This document shows, piece by piece, positions 9,434 to 18,504 of a stretch of 64,000 nt of DNA. A program made the translations under genes and the position numbers. A model generated the notes under the pieces. The model was not told the origin of the DNA, did not search any database, and worked only from the letters and a program-made list of their open reading frames with translations. Each line of letters opens with the position of its first letter. The stretch's first letter is position 1. Source of the stretch: Ardenticatenaceae bacterium (GTDB lineage: Bacteria > Chloroflexota > Anaerolineae > Promineifilales > Promineifilaceae); NCBI GenBank assembly GCA_020634245.1, contig JACKCC010000006.1:186001-250000 (forward strand). The letters are read 5' to 3'.

Positions 9434-10186
9434 TCATCCGATCCGTTCCGCTTCACGGCCGTAAATTTCAATAAACTTCTCGTCATCAATCTCTTGCGGC
9501 GTACCGTCAAATACCAGCCGGCCTTCATTCAGGGCAATAGCCCGCGTACTGTACTGCTGCACCAAATCAAGAAAATGCAGGCTGCACAACACCGTGATAT
9601 TGTCCTCCCGATTGATTTCTTGCAAATGGCGCATGATACTGTGCGCCAATGCCGGGTCCAGACTGGCCACCGGCTCATCAGCCAGAATCATTTTGGGTTC
9701 TTGCATCAGAGCACGGGCAATGCCCACCCGCTGCCGCTGGCCGCCGCTTAATTCATCAGCCCGGTTGTCAGCCTTGTCGGGAATGCCCACACGAGCCAAA
9801 CTGGCATGCGCCCGTTTCACATCCTCTTCCGGGAATCGGCCTAAAATACTGGCAATAGGATTGGCATAGCCTAAACGGCCGCTAAGCACATTGGTCAACA
9901 CTGACGAGCGATCAACCAGATTAAAATGTTGGAAAATCATCCCAATCTGGCGGCGGGCACGGCGCAGCTCTTCACCAGAGATATGCGAAAGCTGAACATC
10001 GTTCCACCAGATTTCGCCCGATGTGGGTTCAATGAGACGGTTGATACAGCGCAGCAGCGTGCTTTTGCCAGAGCCGCTTAAGCCAATTACAGCCACAAAC
10101 TGGCCATCGGGCACTTCAAAACTGACATCTTTTAAGGCTACCGTGCCATCATCGTAAACTTTAGTAAGGTTTTGGACTTTTAACAC
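9434..10186 (-). CDS. phnC: Phosphonate ABC transporter ATP-binding protein
   Basis: Cytoplasmic ATPase that powers the PhnE permeases. The 250 residues show Walker A GLSGSGKST (about 35-43), a Q-loop in MIFQHFNLVDR, the signature LSGGQRQRVGIARAL, Walker B MILADEP and an H-loop in CSLHFLD; the HFNLV and SLHFLD wording is typical of PhnC. The start is GTG at 10186 with no clear Shine-Dalgarno. An intergenic hairpin upstream, just after phnD, probably lowers its expression relative to the binding protein. Confidence 0.92.
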   Translation of the reverse strand: MLKVQNLTKVYDDGTVALKDVSFEVPDGQFVAVIGLSGSGKSTLLRCINRLIEPTSGEIWWNDVQLSHISGEELRRARRQIGMIFQHFNLVDRSSVLTNVLSGRLGYANPIASILGRFPEEDVKRAHASLARVGIPDKADNRADELSGGQRQRVGIARALMQEPKMILADEPVASLDPALAHSIMRHLQEINREDNITVLCSLHFLDLVQQYSTRAIALNEGRLVFDGTPQEIDDEKFIEIYGREAERIG

Positions 10187-10201
10187 TATGTTTTAGGGAT
10201 T

Positions 10202-10241
10202 GGAGACTGGAGATTAGGGACTGATCCACTCCCCAGTCTCC
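10202..10241. repeat. Inverted quasi-periodic repeat in phnD-phnC spacer
   Basis: GGAGACTGG (10202-10210) and CCAGTCTCC (10233-10241) are inverted and embedded in repeated GACTGGAG-like words. It is one of several such spacers in the window. Confidence 0.55.
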
Positions 10242-10249
10242 AGTCTCTA

Positions 10250-10285
10250 AATAAAGAAGCCGGAGGAATTACCCACCGGCTTCTT
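10250..10285 (-). terminator. Terminator after phnD
   Basis: On the minus strand a perfect 10-bp stem (10276-10285 with 10254-10263, 12-nt loop) is followed by TTTATTTA. It starts 18 nt after the phnD stop and lies before phnC, as expected for a partial terminator that makes the binding protein more abundant than the rest of the transporter. Confidence 0.75.
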
Positions 10286-10303
10286 GAGACGATTTAATAG
10301 GGG

Positions 10304-11479
10304 TTAGCCGCCGAGAACATCTTCTTCGGTGATGCCCAGGTATTCCATCGCCGAGCGTACTGGATCATAGAAGCTGTCGGTGACGGCTTCCAGACCGGTC
10401 CAGTTGTAGAACTCTTCGGAGCAGATGGATTGCATGCAGTCCTCTGAAGCTGTGAAATCGACCAGCGCAGCGACAATCTTGTTAGCTGTGTTCAAGGGGA
10501 ATTCCGGGCCGAAGGAGACGGTATCGTTGGGGATCCGGTCCGTCAGAGCCAAAATTCGGGTTTTGTCGAAGATGTCAGGAGCAGTGTCAGAAACGGATGA
10601 GCGAGCATCGAGGATGCGGTAGCCGCCTTCATCCGGGCCGCCGGCCACAAAAGTGCGGCCTTCTTCATTGCGAACCGGGCTGACGCCCGCATCACGCCAG
10701 ATTTCGGGATTATCAACGCCGTAGGTCCAGCTGCGTTCGTAATTGGGCAGCAGCGGCGGGCTGAAGAATGCAGTGCCAAAGTCGCAGTCACCATTGTAAA
10801 CACCCAACATGGCGTTGTTGTGGCTGCCGGCTTCGATAATTTCACCGGGTTCAATTCCAAGTGCCGCAAATTCAGCACTGGGATAGAGGTAGCCGGATGT
10901 GGAACCGAAATCGGGGATGCACCAGGAAGCGCCGGCCAGGTCTTCCAGAGATTGGGCCGGGCTGTCCATCGGGACAACGTATTGAGCGGCGTACCAGGAG
11001 AGGCCGAAACGGACAGCCGCTGCGCCAACGGTTACACCACAGCGATTGTTGGCCAGAACGTATCCTTGCGCCGGAATGAAACCGATGGTGTCATCGGGGG
11101 AGGCGCACATTTCTTCAATGGTGGCGGCGTAGCTGGTGGGCACGCTGACTTCGTACTTCAAGCCGGTGGCCGCTTCTAGGGCGTTGGCCAATATTTCACC
11201 ACCGGAAATGATGGCGTCTACTTCAACTGAGGGGACGAAGAGGACTTTGATCGGCCGTTCTGCGGAGCCGAGCATAGCTTTTTCTTCAGTTACAGTTTCG
11301 GTGACGGTTTCGGTAACGACGCGGGTTACTTCAACCGGAACTTCGACTTCGACCGGAACTTCGACTTGTTCGGTCTGAGTTTCGGTGACAACGCGGGTTA
11401 CTTCGACCGTTTGTGGTTGACATGCCACGATCAAAGCGGAAAGGACAAGTAATGCAACGATAAGCCAAGCTTTTTTCAT
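10304..11479 (-). CDS. phnD: Phosphonate-type substrate-binding lipoprotein
   Basis: The extracytoplasmic binding protein of the PhnCDE-type transporter, 391 residues from ATG at 11479, chosen because GGAGGA lies 7 nt upstream and the protein then opens with a lipoprotein signal (MKKAWLIV, lipobox LIVAC near residue 20). A low-complexity Val/Glu/Thr linker (VEVTRVVTET units) spans about 24-70, a style common in Chloroflexota binding proteins. The PhnD fold follows (PIKVLFVPSVEVDAI, a domain ending in many aromatic and acidic residues). First gene of the operon. Ligand could be phosphonate, phosphite or another oxyanion ester; the sequence does not decide. Confidence 0.88.
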   Translation of the reverse strand: MKKAWLIVALLVLSALIVACQPQTVEVTRVVTETQTEQVEVPVEVEVPVEVTRVVTETVTETVTEEKAMLGSAERPIKVLFVPSVEVDAIISGGEILANALEAATGLKYEVSVPTSYAATIEEMCASPDDTIGFIPAQGYVLANNRCGVTVGAAAVRFGLSWYAAQYVVPMDSPAQSLEDLAGASWCIPDFGSTSGYLYPSAEFAALGIEPGEIIEAGSHNNAMLGVYNGDCDFGTAFFSPPLLPNYERSWTYGVDNPEIWRDAGVSPVRNEEGRTFVAGGPDEGGYRILDARSSVSDTAPDIFDKTRILALTDRIPNDTVSFGPEFPLNTANKIVAALVDFTASEDCMQSICSEEFYNWTGLEAVTDSFYDPVRSAMEYLGITEEDVLGG

Positions 11480-11799
11480 TTTATCTCCTCCAAGAAAGAT
11501 ATGAAAATGGATATTAAAGTACCTGTTTTCAGGTAATGGGCAAAGGTCGGCATGTTGTCGATTTATTTGGGGTAATGGGTTGTATTTTTGCTCCTTGCTG
11601 GTTTGCCATTTCTGCCTCCAAGATTTAATCTGCAACAAACCTGACGAGATTATATCACGAGGAAGGCAGTAGACAATACACCTTTACAGACGACGGGCCA
11701 ATATCTGTCCTTTTGAGGGTGTGATAGTGAGGATTAGGGGGCGAATCGGGTATTTTGTGGGGTAAATGGCGAAGGGGATGGGTGTGGAAACGGCCGTAT
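11480..11799 (-). promoter_or_regulatory. phn operon promoter region and leader
   Basis: On the minus strand TTGTCT (11671-11676), a 16-bp spacer and TATAAT (11649-11654) form a plausible promoter, giving a leader of about 160 nt before phnD. The leader contains a small hairpin (ACCTG with CAGGT at 11521-11533) and a strong Shine-Dalgarno. No gene or Pho box was recognised in this 320-nt stretch. Confidence 0.5.
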
Positions 11800-12144
11800 T
11801 CAATCCAAATGGAACCGTTCACGTAAGGCAGCCATTTGAAAAACCAGTGCCGAACCCATCGTGAACACGACGACAAACCCTAAAATGAGGACCATTCGTT
11901 CCCAGGATTGACCTAGCATTTGCCGCTGGATAATTAAATTTAGCAGCGTGCGCAGCCATTCCAACCCGCCCAGAATCAGACCAATTTGAAAAATGCGGGC
12001 GATCCAGGAGCGGCGCACAAATAGAAGCGCCAAGGCCGCTACCAAAAGCACGACAAGAACGATAGAACCCTCGCGCAAAAAGTGGGCTGCAAGGAGCAGG
12101 ATGCTTAAAATGACAGGCAGCAGTCGTAAAAAGTTCATTGTCAT
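11800..12144 (-). CDS. Small hypothetical membrane protein
   Basis: About 114 residues, almost all in four hydrophobic segments (LLPVILSILLLAAHFL, IVLVVLLVAALALLFV, IFQIGLILGGLEWL, MVLILGFVVVFTMGSALVF) with short basic loops. I recognise no family. The start is uncertain: ATG at 12144, ATG at 12138 or TTG at 12156, none with a clear ribosome site. Divergent from acnA. It is real rather than spurious because the frame is long for its composition and the hydrophobic pattern is regular. Confidence 0.55.
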   Translation of the reverse strand: MTMNFLRLLPVILSILLLAAHFLREGSIVLVVLLVAALALLFVRRSWIARIFQIGLILGGLEWLRTLLNLIIQRQMLGQSWERMVLILGFVVVFTMGSALVFQMAALRERFHLD

Positions 12145-12232
12145 TAATAGTAACAATCATCAGGGTTCAGGCAAGCGGTGATTGATAGGTTAATAAACGG
12201 CCGTTTTTTCATGCCCATACCCTCAAATCCGC

Positions 12233-12238
12233 TATAAT
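12233..12238 (+). promoter_or_regulatory. -10 box of acnA
   Basis: TATAAT lies 48 nt before the acnA ATG in the divergent spacer; no good -35 is seen. A copy of AACGGCCGTT followed by a T run lies just upstream. AGGTGA 5 nt before the ATG is the ribosome site. Confidence 0.5.
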
Positions 12239-12285
12239 AGAATCCGCAAACCACTGATTTACAATTCAAGATTCCGAGGTGACTT

Positions 12286-14997
12286 ATGAGCAAACTCTTC
12301 AATCATTTCGGCGCCCGCGCCCAACTGCCTGGCACCGATTATTATTACTATCAACTTGATAAACTGGCTGAATACGGCCGTGTTCACCACCTGCCATTCT
12401 CCATCAAAGTGCTGTTGGAAGCTCTGCTGCGTACCTGCGACGGCTACGAAGTCATGCCCGAAGACGTAGAGAAACTGGCTGCATGGAACGCCAAAAACGT
12501 CGTCAAAAATGAAATCCCGTTCAAACCTGGACGTGTTATTTTGCAAGATTTCACCGGTGTGCCCGCTGTTGTCGATTTGGCGGCCCTGCGTTCGGCCATG
12601 GCCCGCCTGGGTGGCGATCCCAAGAAGATCAACCCGCAGGTTCCCGTTGATTTGGTTATCGATCATTCCGTTCAGGTAGACCAGTTTGGCTCCAAATTCG
12701 CCCTCATGTTTAACGCTGAACGCGAATTCGTCCGTAATCGGGAGCGCTACGAGTTTCTCAAATGGGGCCAATCGGCCTTTGAGAATTTCCAGGTTGTGCC
12801 CCCGGCTACCGGCATCGTTCACCAGGTCAATTTGGAATATTTGGGCAAAGTGGTCATGACCAAACCAGAAGGTGACGGGCAAGTGGCGTTTCCCGACAGT
12901 CTGGTTGGAACCGATTCGCACACGACAATGATCAACGGCCTGGGCGTCGTTGGCTGGGGTGTGGGCGGCATTGAGGCCGAAGCGGTCATGCTGGGGCAGC
13001 CGATTTACATGCTGACTCCCGAAGTCCTGGGTGTGAAATTGACCGGCAGCCTTCCTGAAGGTGCGACTGCCACCGATCTGGTTTTACGCGTCACCGAACT
13101 GCTGCGGCAAAAAGGGGTTGTCGGCAAGTTTGTTGAATTCTTCGGCCCCGGCTTGAGCAGCATGAGCCTGGCCGACCGGGCAACCATCGCCAACATGTGT
13201 CCCGAATACGGCGCGACGGTGGGCTTCTTCCCGGTGGACGCTGAAACGCTCAACTATATGCGCCAAACCGGCCGTTCCGAGGAACAAATCGCGCTGGTCG
13301 AGCAGTACACCAAAGCGCAGGGTCTTTTCCGCACCGACGGAACGCCTGATCCGGAATTCACCGACGTGGTGGAACTGGATTTGGGCACGGTGGAGCCGAG
13401 TCTGGCCGGGCCGAAACGGCCGCAAGACCGCATCCGCGTGGCCGACATGAAGAAGATGTACAAACAAACGCTCCTGGCGCCGGTGGGGCCGAAGGGTTTG
13501 GGCTTGAAGGAAGAGGATTTGGGGAGAACGGCAGTCGTCGGCGGCGATTCCGCCGCAAACGGTCAAGATGTCGAAATCACCCACGGGGCCGTCGTCATTG
13601 CCGCCATCACCTCCTGCACCAATACCTCCAATCCCAGCGTGATGCTTGGATCGGCGCTGGTGGCCAAGAAAGCGGTGGAAAAAGGGTTGAAAGTACCACC
13701 CTACGTCAAGACCAGTCTGGCGCCCGGTTCCCGCGTCGTCGAGGATTATTTGAATAAGGCTGGTTTGATGCCCTACCTGGAAGAATTGGGTTTCCACATC
13801 GTCGGTTTTGGCTGCACCACATGCATCGGCAACTCCGGTCCGCTGCCGGAACCGGTGGCCAATGCCATTACTGAAGGGGATTTGGCGGTATCGGCCGTGC
13901 TCAGCGGCAATCGCAACTTTGAAGGGCGGGTCAGCCCATTGACCAAGACCAATTATCTGGCTTCGCCGCCGTTGGTGGTGGCTTACGCACTGGCCGGAAC
14001 CACCGACATCGACCTGTACAACGATCCCATCGGTACGGGCAAAGATGGCCAGCCGGTTTATCTGAAAGACATCTGGCCGACCAATGAGGAAATCAAAGAA
14101 GCGGTAGCCGCTTCGTTAACGCCGGATATGTTCCGCGAGCAGTATGGCAATGTCTTCTCGGCCAACGAGACCTGGAATCAAATTCCCATCAGCGGCGGTG
14201 AAATCTACGATTGGAACCCGGATTCGACCTACGTGCAGGAACCGCCGTTCTTCACCACGCTGACGCCGGATGTGGCGCCGATTGGCAACATCGGCGGGGC
14301 GCGGGTGTTGGTGAAAGTGGGCGATTCGGTGACGACCGACCACATTTCCCCGGCCGGTGTCATTGCCAAGAGCAGTCCGGCGGGCCAATATTTGCTGGAC
14401 CATGACGTGGAGCCGCTGTACTTCAACTCCTATGGTTCGCGGCGCGGCAACGACCGGGTGATGACGCGCGGCACGTTTGCCAATGTGCGCCTGCGCAACC
14501 AGATGGCCCCCGGTACGGAAGGCGGCTGGTCTACCTATTTGCCCAGCGGCGAAGTGATGACGATGTATGATGCCTCGCTGAAGTACAAGGCAGACGGCAC
14601 GCCGCTGGTGGTGCTGGCCGGGAAGGATTACGGCATGGGCAGTTCGCGTGACTGGGCGGCCAAAGGGACGCTTCTGTTGGGAATGAAGATGGTCATTGCC
14701 GAAAGTTACGAGCGGATTCATCGCAGCAACCTGGTGGGGATGGGCGTTTTGCCGCTGGAGTACAAGGCCGGTGAAACCGCAGCTTCCCTGGGCCTGGACG
14801 GGACGGAAACGTTCGAAACGGTGAATTTGAGCGATGATTTGCAGCCGCTGCAAGATGTGACGGTTAAAGCGACGAAGGCGGATGGGACGGAAATTACGTT
14901 CCAAACGACCTGTCGCATCGACACACCAGTTGAGGTGGATTACTATCGCAATGGTGGCATTTTGCACACGGTTTTGCGTAATTTCTTGAAGGCGTAG
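12286..14997 (+). CDS. acnA: Aconitate hydratase A
   Basis: Interconverts citrate and isocitrate in the TCA cycle through a [4Fe-4S] cluster. The 903 residues match the usual AcnA/IRP1-type length. Cluster ligands are visible as SCTNTSNPS (Cys about 444) and GCTTCIGNSG (Cys about 509 and 512); other hallmarks are DLVIDHSVQVDQFG, LVGTDSHTTMINGLGVVGWGVGGIEAE, GDSVTTDHISPAG, SYGSRRGND and the swivel-domain GKDYGMGSSRDWAAKG. Monocistronic, with its own -10 box and a terminator made of two ACGGCCGT copies. The gene itself holds only one copy of that word, near its 5' end. Confidence 0.97.
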   Translation: MSKLFNHFGARAQLPGTDYYYYQLDKLAEYGRVHHLPFSIKVLLEALLRTCDGYEVMPEDVEKLAAWNAKNVVKNEIPFKPGRVILQDFTGVPAVVDLAALRSAMARLGGDPKKINPQVPVDLVIDHSVQVDQFGSKFALMFNAEREFVRNRERYEFLKWGQSAFENFQVVPPATGIVHQVNLEYLGKVVMTKPEGDGQVAFPDSLVGTDSHTTMINGLGVVGWGVGGIEAEAVMLGQPIYMLTPEVLGVKLTGSLPEGATATDLVLRVTELLRQKGVVGKFVEFFGPGLSSMSLADRATIANMCPEYGATVGFFPVDAETLNYMRQTGRSEEQIALVEQYTKAQGLFRTDGTPDPEFTDVVELDLGTVEPSLAGPKRPQDRIRVADMKKMYKQTLLAPVGPKGLGLKEEDLGRTAVVGGDSAANGQDVEITHGAVVIAAITSCTNTSNPSVMLGSALVAKKAVEKGLKVPPYVKTSLAPGSRVVEDYLNKAGLMPYLEELGFHIVGFGCTTCIGNSGPLPEPVANAITEGDLAVSAVLSGNRNFEGRVSPLTKTNYLASPPLVVAYALAGTTDIDLYNDPIGTGKDGQPVYLKDIWPTNEEIKEAVAASLTPDMFREQYGNVFSANETWNQIPISGGEIYDWNPDSTYVQEPPFFTTLTPDVAPIGNIGGARVLVKVGDSVTTDHISPAGVIAKSSPAGQYLLDHDVEPLYFNSYGSRRGNDRVMTRGTFANVRLRNQMAPGTEGGWSTYLPSGEVMTMYDASLKYKADGTPLVVLAGKDYGMGSSRDWAAKGTLLLGMKMVIAESYERIHRSNLVGMGVLPLEYKAGETAASLGLDGTETFETVNLSDDLQPLQDVTVKATKADGTEITFQTTCRIDTPVEVDYYRNGGILHTVLRNFLKA

Positions 14998-15022
14998 ATT
15001 AGAAAAGTGGTTTTATATGGTG

Positions 15023-15058
15023 AACGGCCGTTACTTCCGGGTAACGGCCGTTTACTTT
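15023..15058 (+). terminator. Terminator built from two ACGGCCGT palindromes
   Basis: AACGGCCGTTAC (15023-15034) pairs with GTAACGGCCGTT (15041-15052) around a 6-nt loop and is followed by TACTTTTC. It ends acnA. Each arm is itself a copy of the window-wide palindrome. Confidence 0.7.
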
Positions 15059-15151
15059 TCTACAATTTTCAAGCAGTACAGCGACAATTAACGGCCGTAT
15101 CTTGACGAGATCAAGAACCATTAACAATAATGAATATGGGTAGTGCAGTGT

Positions 15152-16871
15152 CTAACGAGTAAATTCAATTGCAATTTGCGGGATTGGATGACTTGCGAAA
15201 CCTCCGTTTTCTGTTTCCAATATGGTGGCATTATTTGCTTGGGATGTTACTTGCTCAGTGTCTGCAGAGAAGTTATCAAATCGAGCATCAGCTATTGGGT
15301 CGTTACTGTATGGGATTACAGCAACGCCGGTCCCAGTAAGGGAATTGGCATTGCCTACAAACCAGGTGCCAAGAGTGACATCATTAATTTTCAAAGTCAT
15401 ATTGCCGTCAAGATAAGTCGCTTCCAAGTGATTTACGACAGTGCCACTATGAATCGCGCCGTGTTGCGTAAAATCAACAATGGTTTGCCAGCCACTTGAC
15501 GTACGTTTCAACAAACTAAAATCTTGATAATCCGCGCTGACTGTAAATAAGTAGTACTCATCAAAGTTTGTACCCACACCCATCAGTAGACCGTAATAAG
15601 CTCCTCTATCGCTGTTCCAACGAATGTCAACGGAGGCTGTATAATACTCTCTAGCACAGTCTGGTGAAGAAAACAGGTATATGTATCCAGACTGCTTTGT
15701 CCTTACACGATATTCTCCATTCAAATACTCTGCAAGCACATATGCACTTTCCCCTACAGGCCAACCGCTATTAGGATCGCTAAAATTGTCAAAAAATGGT
15801 GGACAATAATTATTCATGCATAGTGGGAGGTAGGTCAAATGATACCCTCCATCATATTCGTAAGCGCCAATATCACAGCGGCGGTGTCTGGGTTCGCCGC
15901 GTTGGTCAGTTGTTAGTAATTCTCCTGTATGATCCGGACAACCGTCTGGATTGCCAGCATCAATGCCGGGGCCAAACAAGAGAGGATGATAAGGAGGATA
16001 CCCCATTAGAGAATCAATATTGGGTGAAACTCCCACTAAATCCCCGTCAGTTTCTTGAAAATTGCAATTGGCCGAAGTTCCAATTAGATTGTATCCCAGC
16101 GAGATAATGGTGTTGGCGCAATCTTGGGGGACTCCTGTATAAGAATTGAAGTTTCCAAAAATAAGGCTATTTTGGATATTGATATAACCCCCATACTCAT
16201 AGTTTCCCGTGGCAATTCCCCCCTTATTGCCATGGTTATCCGAGATAGTTGCATTGCTAATCACTATAGCAGCTCCATCTACATTGATCCCCATCCAATC
16301 ATTGGAGATACCCCCGGCTCCCCATGGCGCTTGATTACCGCTAACTGTCACATTAGTGAGATACATAACACCGGCGTTTCCTATTCCACCTCCCCCGCCT
16401 CCATGCTCGTTGGTATTTTGATTGTTTATAATAGCGCAATTTTGCACAATCATGGTGCCATATATGCCATTCATAAGACCACCTCCATCTTCAAGTGCGG
16501 TGTTACCTGTAACGACACATTCGGAAAGAAATAGCGATCCTGAATTAGCAACGCCCGCACCGGCAAAGCTGTATCCCCCCTGAATAGTAACCCCAGTTAT
16601 AGTAACAGTAGCGTTGGAGCTGATGCCAAAAACAAGGCCAGCGTTATTCCCATCTACATATGTGGTATCAGCGCTTTGACCATGAATTATTAAGTCACGG
16701 TCAATCACTACATTTTCTACGTAAGTTGCGGCTGCTAAATTGATTGTGGAGCAAGCAGAATCATCCACCGCGGCCTGAATGGTTGGGTGAGAACCTGAAG
16801 GCACTTCGCATATATCTGTTTCAATTGCATAAATTGAGTTGTTCCCCTTTACCCAAATGGCTGTCCCCCAT
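15152..16871 (-). pseudogene. Beta-helix surface protein, 5' end removed by IS3 element
   Basis: About 570 residues of a right-handed parallel beta-helix (pectin-lyase-like) protein: HPTIQAAVDDSACSTINLAA, NATVTITGVTIQGGYSF and CVVTGNTALEDGGGLMNG, then the usual closing stretch with a QRGEPRHRRCDIGAYEYDGG-like motif (choice-of-anchor Q type) and a C-terminal lectin-like beta-sandwich (FFDNFSDPNSGWPVG onward). Secreted relatives start with a signal peptide; here the frame runs straight into the left end of the IS and its only ATG (16894) lies inside the element, so the export signal is lost. AT-richer than the neighbourhood and free of the ACGGCCGT word, suggesting recent acquisition. It could be expressed from an IS-borne start, but export would then fail. 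Confidence 0.75.
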
Positions 16872-16941
16872 TGTGTCAATATAGGGTGGGACACTTCATA
16901 CTCAGAATTTAGTGTAGAATTTGAGGGCGAAGAGGAACATC

Positions 16942-17382
16942 ATGACACAAAAGAATGGAGAGAAACTCAACAAAAATGGCATAGGTGCCGACAACCGGCC
17001 TGATCCAGAGGTACTGCCCCGGACGCCCAAAGCAGAAAGACGCACCTTCACGGCCGCCTACAAACTGTGGGTTCTGGAAGAAGCTGAAAAGTGCCGGGAG
17101 CAACCGGGAGGTATTGGCAGATTGTTGCGCCGGGAAGGGTTGTATTCATCCCACCTGACCACCTGGCGACGGCAGCAAGAAGCCGGACAACTGGCGGGGT
17201 TGGCACCTCGGAAACGAGGGCCGAAAAGCAATTCTGAAGCCGAAGAGATGCGCCGGCTACGCCGGGAAAATGCCCGACTGAGCCGACAGGTGGAAAAAGC
17301 GGAACTGATTATCGAGGCGCAAAAAAAACTCTCCGAGATACTGGGGATTACCCTGGAACAGGAAACCGGAGACGAATCGTGA
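16942..17382 (+). CDS. IS3-family transposase OrfA
   Basis: The DNA-binding half of the transposase, 146 residues from ATG 16942 (GAGGAA upstream). It shows a helix-turn-helix (AAYKLWVLEEAEKC, LLRREGLYSSHLTTWRRQQ) and a C-terminal leucine-zipper-like coiled coil (EEMRRLRRENARLSRQVEKA) used for multimerisation. It ends in GTGA shared with orfB. A run of eight A residues at 17321-17328 gives an A-AAA-AAA slippery heptamer in frame, and the -1 frame is open from there into orfB, so an OrfAB fusion is possible. Confidence 0.9.
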   Translation: MTQKNGEKLNKNGIGADNRPDPEVLPRTPKAERRTFTAAYKLWVLEEAEKCREQPGGIGRLLRREGLYSSHLTTWRRQQEAGQLAGLAPRKRGPKSNSEAEEMRRLRRENARLSRQVEKAELIIEAQKKLSEILGITLEQETGDES

Positions 17383-18383
17383 GAGAGAATGTGACCGAAT
17401 TGGCTGAACAGACCAGCACGCAGGAGGCATGTCGCCACCTGGCCTATCCCCGTAGCAGCTACTACCGGCAGCAGCAGGAAAAGCCAGTTCGGGAATCGAA
17501 GGCAGTAACCCCATCACCACGAGCGCTGCCACCGGCGGAACGGGAAGCGGTGCGGGCCATGCTCAACAGTGAGCGCTTTGTGGACAGCTCGCCGCGCCAG
17601 GTGTATGGCACACTGCTGGATGAGGGGGAATATCTCTGCTCGGCGAGCACGATGTATCGTATCCTGCGGCAAAACGCTGAGGTACACGAACGGCGTAACC
17701 AGAAACGGCATCCAGTCTACAAGAAACCAGAACTGGTGGCCATGACTCCTAATCAGGTGTGGTCGTGGGACATCACCAAGCTGCGGGGGCCTGTGCCCCA
17801 CGTCTACTATTACATGTACACCATTCTTGACATCTTCAGCCGCTATGTGGTCGGTTACCTGATCGCTCAGCGGGAACTGGCATCATTGGCCAAACAGTTG
17901 GTGGCCGACAGCTGCACCAAACAGGGGATTGAACCAGAACAGTTGGTTCTCCATGCTGACCGGGGCAGTTCCATGACTAGCAAGACGTTGGCCCTGCTGC
18001 TGGCCGACCTGGGGGTGGGCAAGAGCCATTCCCGACCTTACACCTCCGATGACAATCCTTTTTCTGAGGCGCAGTTCAAAACGATGAAATACCGTCCGGA
18101 TTATCCTGACCGGTTTGGCTCTCTACACCATGCCCGCACCTGGGCGCGGCCGTTCTTCCATTGGTACAACCATGAGCACCGGCATACCAGCCTGGGCCTG
18201 ATGACCCCGGCCACGGTTCATTATGGACAGGCTGCTGAATTGAGGGTCAAGCGTCAAGCGGTGTTAACGGCCGCTTTTGAGAAGTATCCAGAACGCTTTG
18301 TGCAGGGTCAGCCCGTTGCCCCGAAGTTGCCAACGGCCGTCTGGATTAATCCCCCTCTGGAGAGGGATGGTCAGTCGTCGTAG
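17379..18383 (+). CDS. IS3-family transposase OrfB (DDE integrase)
   Basis: The catalytic half, 334 residues, GTG start overlapping the orfA stop. The retroviral-integrase-type core shows the first Asp in VWSWDITKL, the second in LHADRGSSMTS and the Glu in NPFSEAQFKTMKY, followed by the HTSLGLMTPATVH signature. All three catalytic residues are present, so it is probably active. It contains one copy of ACGGCCGT (18333-18340), the only one in the 5-kb mobile stretch. Confidence 0.92.
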   Translation: MRENVTELAEQTSTQEACRHLAYPRSSYYRQQQEKPVRESKAVTPSPRALPPAEREAVRAMLNSERFVDSSPRQVYGTLLDEGEYLCSASTMYRILRQNAEVHERRNQKRHPVYKKPELVAMTPNQVWSWDITKLRGPVPHVYYYMYTILDIFSRYVVGYLIAQRELASLAKQLVADSCTKQGIEPEQLVLHADRGSSMTSKTLALLLADLGVGKSHSRPYTSDDNPFSEAQFKTMKYRPDYPDRFGSLHHARTWARPFFHWYNHEHRHTSLGLMTPATVHYGQAAELRVKRQAVLTAAFEKYPERFVQGQPVAPKLPTAVWINPPLERDGQSS

Positions 18384-18504
18384 AGGCTGTGGGTAAGGGG
18401 GTAACTCGCAGCGCAGCGGAGAGTTATCCCCTTATCCATCAGCCCGGTGAGCGAGAGATTGCTCACTAATTTATCGGTTTTCGTGTCTCAAAACTATTGA
18501 CACA

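Larger units (their letters stand above)
16872..18504 (+). mobile_element. IS3-family insertion sequence, complete
   Basis: About 1633 bp. The ends are imperfect inverted repeats beginning TGTGTCAATA (16872) and ending TATTGACACA (18504), with GGGACAC / GTGTCTC further in. Two overlapping genes, orfA and orfB, fill it. No target duplication is visible: the flanking triplets are CAT and TTC, and each flank is a different truncated gene. Confidence 0.85.

Noticed and set aside
6006..11479. phn genes as part of a C-P lyase operon
   Set aside because: No phnG-M genes adjoin; only transport genes are present, so no degradation pathway can be claimed.
12259..12921. A 220-codon minus-strand frame overlapping acnA
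   Set aside because: Lies wholly antisense to highly conserved aconitase sequence and shows no family motif.
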